From assembly GCA_035547955.1 (NCBI GenBank), contig DASZTR010000122.1, positions 1 to 6,185 of the forward strand: a DNA stretch of 6,185 nucleotides. The letters run 5' to 3'. Within the stretch, counting starts at the first letter, position 1; every line of letters begins with the position of its first letter. The position numbers and the translations under genes were made by a program. This DNA comes from Nitrososphaera sp035547955 (GTDB lineage: Archaea > Thermoproteota > Nitrososphaeria > Nitrososphaerales > Nitrososphaeraceae). The notes under the pieces are model-generated. The model had not been told where the DNA came from. It saw only the letters and a list, made by a program, of their open reading frames with translations, and did no database searches. Positions 5,609 to 6,185 of the stretch are shown piece after piece.

Positions 5609-5662
5609 TCTCTCTTCAATACCAAGATGCGACTTCCCTTTGGTATTGTCGTCTGAGAGAGA
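5609..5662. repeat. Two-part inverted repeat (possible hairpin)
   Basis: CAATACCAA (5617-5625) and TTGGTATTG (5640-5648) form a perfect 9-bp inverted repeat around a 14-base loop. Outside it, TCTCTCT (5609-5615) pairs with AGAGAGA (5656-5662), separated from the inner stem by an asymmetric internal loop of 1 and 7 bases. It lies 38 bp upstream of the RHH gene's TATA-like box. It could be an operator for that regulator, a structured RNA, or a relic of an element end. Confidence 0.45.
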
Positions 5663-5823
5663 GGATGGCCCTCGCAATATTGGAGCGATAATCACTTACG
5701 CACTGTATATACAAAAAATAACATATCTTAATTTTCAGAGATTCATGGGCGCACAAACTTACTTCTTTTTGTGATTTCTCTGTACAAGAAAATAAGTTGA
5801 AAATCATGGATCAAAATGGTTCT

Positions 5824-5843
5824 GATTCATGTAATAATGAATC
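5824..5843. repeat. Short inverted repeat, 7-6-7
   Basis: GATTCAT and ATGAATC flank a six-base loop (GTAATA). The geometry is the same as that of the palindrome at 478-497, but the sequence differs. It could be a protein-binding site or chance in AT-rich DNA. Confidence 0.3.
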
Positions 5844-5963
5844 TACAATCTAGGTAGGTAAGAAGGACTAGGATTGTGAAAAGACATCAAATTCAGAGTT
5901 ATGCTAACCACTCAAAATACGAGAAGGATTGAACAGCAATGCGAACTTGATTTTTGCTATTTG

Positions 5964-5994
5964 TTGTAGACCAATTGCAGACTACAATATTGGT
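5964..5994. repeat. Interleaved inverted repeats
   Basis: TTGTAG (5964-5969) matches CTACAA (5982-5987), and the directly following ACCAAT (5970-5975) matches ATTGGT (5989-5994). The arms run A-B-A'-B'. The connecting loops are too short for both stems to form together as a standard pseudoknot, so in RNA they would be alternatives. Confidence 0.3.
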
Positions 5995-6049
5995 TGACTG
6001 CTTTGTTTATGCTAAACTTGGGTAAAAACCTAGTAGCAAATTTGCCTGA

Positions 6050-6185
6050 AAAGAAACTGCAGAACTGCGGGCACAAATTAAGGAAGGAAGATTCTTTTTA
6101 TTTGGCTTCTCTTCTGCTGGCGCGCCAATAAATATTTCAACGGAAATTGTTCAAATTGCCCTTATGGGATTCAACTTTGGCATCT
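6050..6185 (+). pseudogene. Possible decayed or partial gene running off the right edge
   Basis: After a TGA at 6047-6049 the frame is open to the window end for 45 codons. It reads as a plausible protein: a charged helix (KETAELRAQIKEGR), then a hydrophobic stretch (FFLFGFSSAGAPINI), then EIVQIALMGFNFGI. The only ATG in frame is at 6164, well inside the protein-like part, and no other usual start precedes it. Either the real gene starts at 6164 or this is a fragment whose upstream part is broken. Peptide-like pieces at 5876-5929 and 5929-5994 (in two frames) and 5996-6022 would fit a gene broken by frameshifts and stops. I do not recognise the family, and a chance open frame is quite possible: another + frame (6009-6128) and the - strand are open here too. 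Confidence 0.25.

Larger units (their letters stand above)
5610..6185. other. Long gap without an intact gene
   Basis: No reading frame here looks like a complete gene. The region is AT-rich. It contains the two-part hairpin near 5609-5662, a 7-6-7 inverted repeat at 5824-5843, interleaved inverted repeats at 5964-5994, and short peptide-like stretches on the + strand that change frame. No tRNA or rRNA arms and no transposase motifs were seen. Confidence 0.6.

Noticed and set aside
5616..5807. A 63-codon open frame on the - strand
   Set aside because: Its composition does not look like a protein family. It crosses the two-part hairpin and ends inside it, and I see no convincing promoter for it.

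Overview
This window most likely comes from an ammonia-oxidising archaeon of the Nitrososphaera type (Thaumarchaeota/Nitrososphaerota). This is an inference, not a database match. The grounds are: AT-rich gaps between moderately GC-rich genes; TATA-like boxes about 24-40 bp upstream of most starts, often with no or only a few bases of leader and little Shine-Dalgarno signal; T-rich ends instead of hairpin terminators; a PiT phosphate transporter paired with a DUF47/PhoU-like protein; and several small zinc-binding proteins, including a classical C2H2 finger.

Layout. On the + strand, the C-terminal half of an MFS transporter enters from the left edge (1-450). It is followed by a short zinc-ribbon protein (506-709) whose promoter carries a perfect 7-6-7 palindrome. 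Everything else that is clearly coding lies on the - strand. Reading right to left these are: a putative ribbon-helix-helix protein with a Cys/His cluster (5160-5528), a DUF72/YecE protein (4273-5091), an exported Hcp-like protein (3490-4143), a tiny Cys-rich secreted protein (3104-3340), a C2H2 zinc-finger protein (2441-2914), a DUF47 PhoU-like phosphate-transport accessory protein (1725-2363) and the PiT phosphate transporter (696-1712). The PiT and zinc-ribbon genes converge and overlap by 14 bp.

How the genes fit together. DUF47 and PiT, 12 bp apart, form a phosphate-uptake operon driven by a promoter just upstream of DUF47. The other - strand genes each appear to have their own promoter, so they look like single-gene units. 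Three of the small proteins (zinc ribbon, C2H2, RHH plus Cys/His cluster) are plausible DNA- or RNA-binding regulators. Two neighbours (Hcp-like and Cys-rich) appear to be exported.

The last ~580 bp (5610-6185) hold no convincing intact gene. They contain a two-part hairpin, two further inverted-repeat sites, and peptide-like stretches on the + strand spread over two frames that may be a decayed gene or the start of one running off the window. The most unusual item is the Hcp (type VI secretion tube protein) homologue with an N-terminal export signal and no other type VI component in view.
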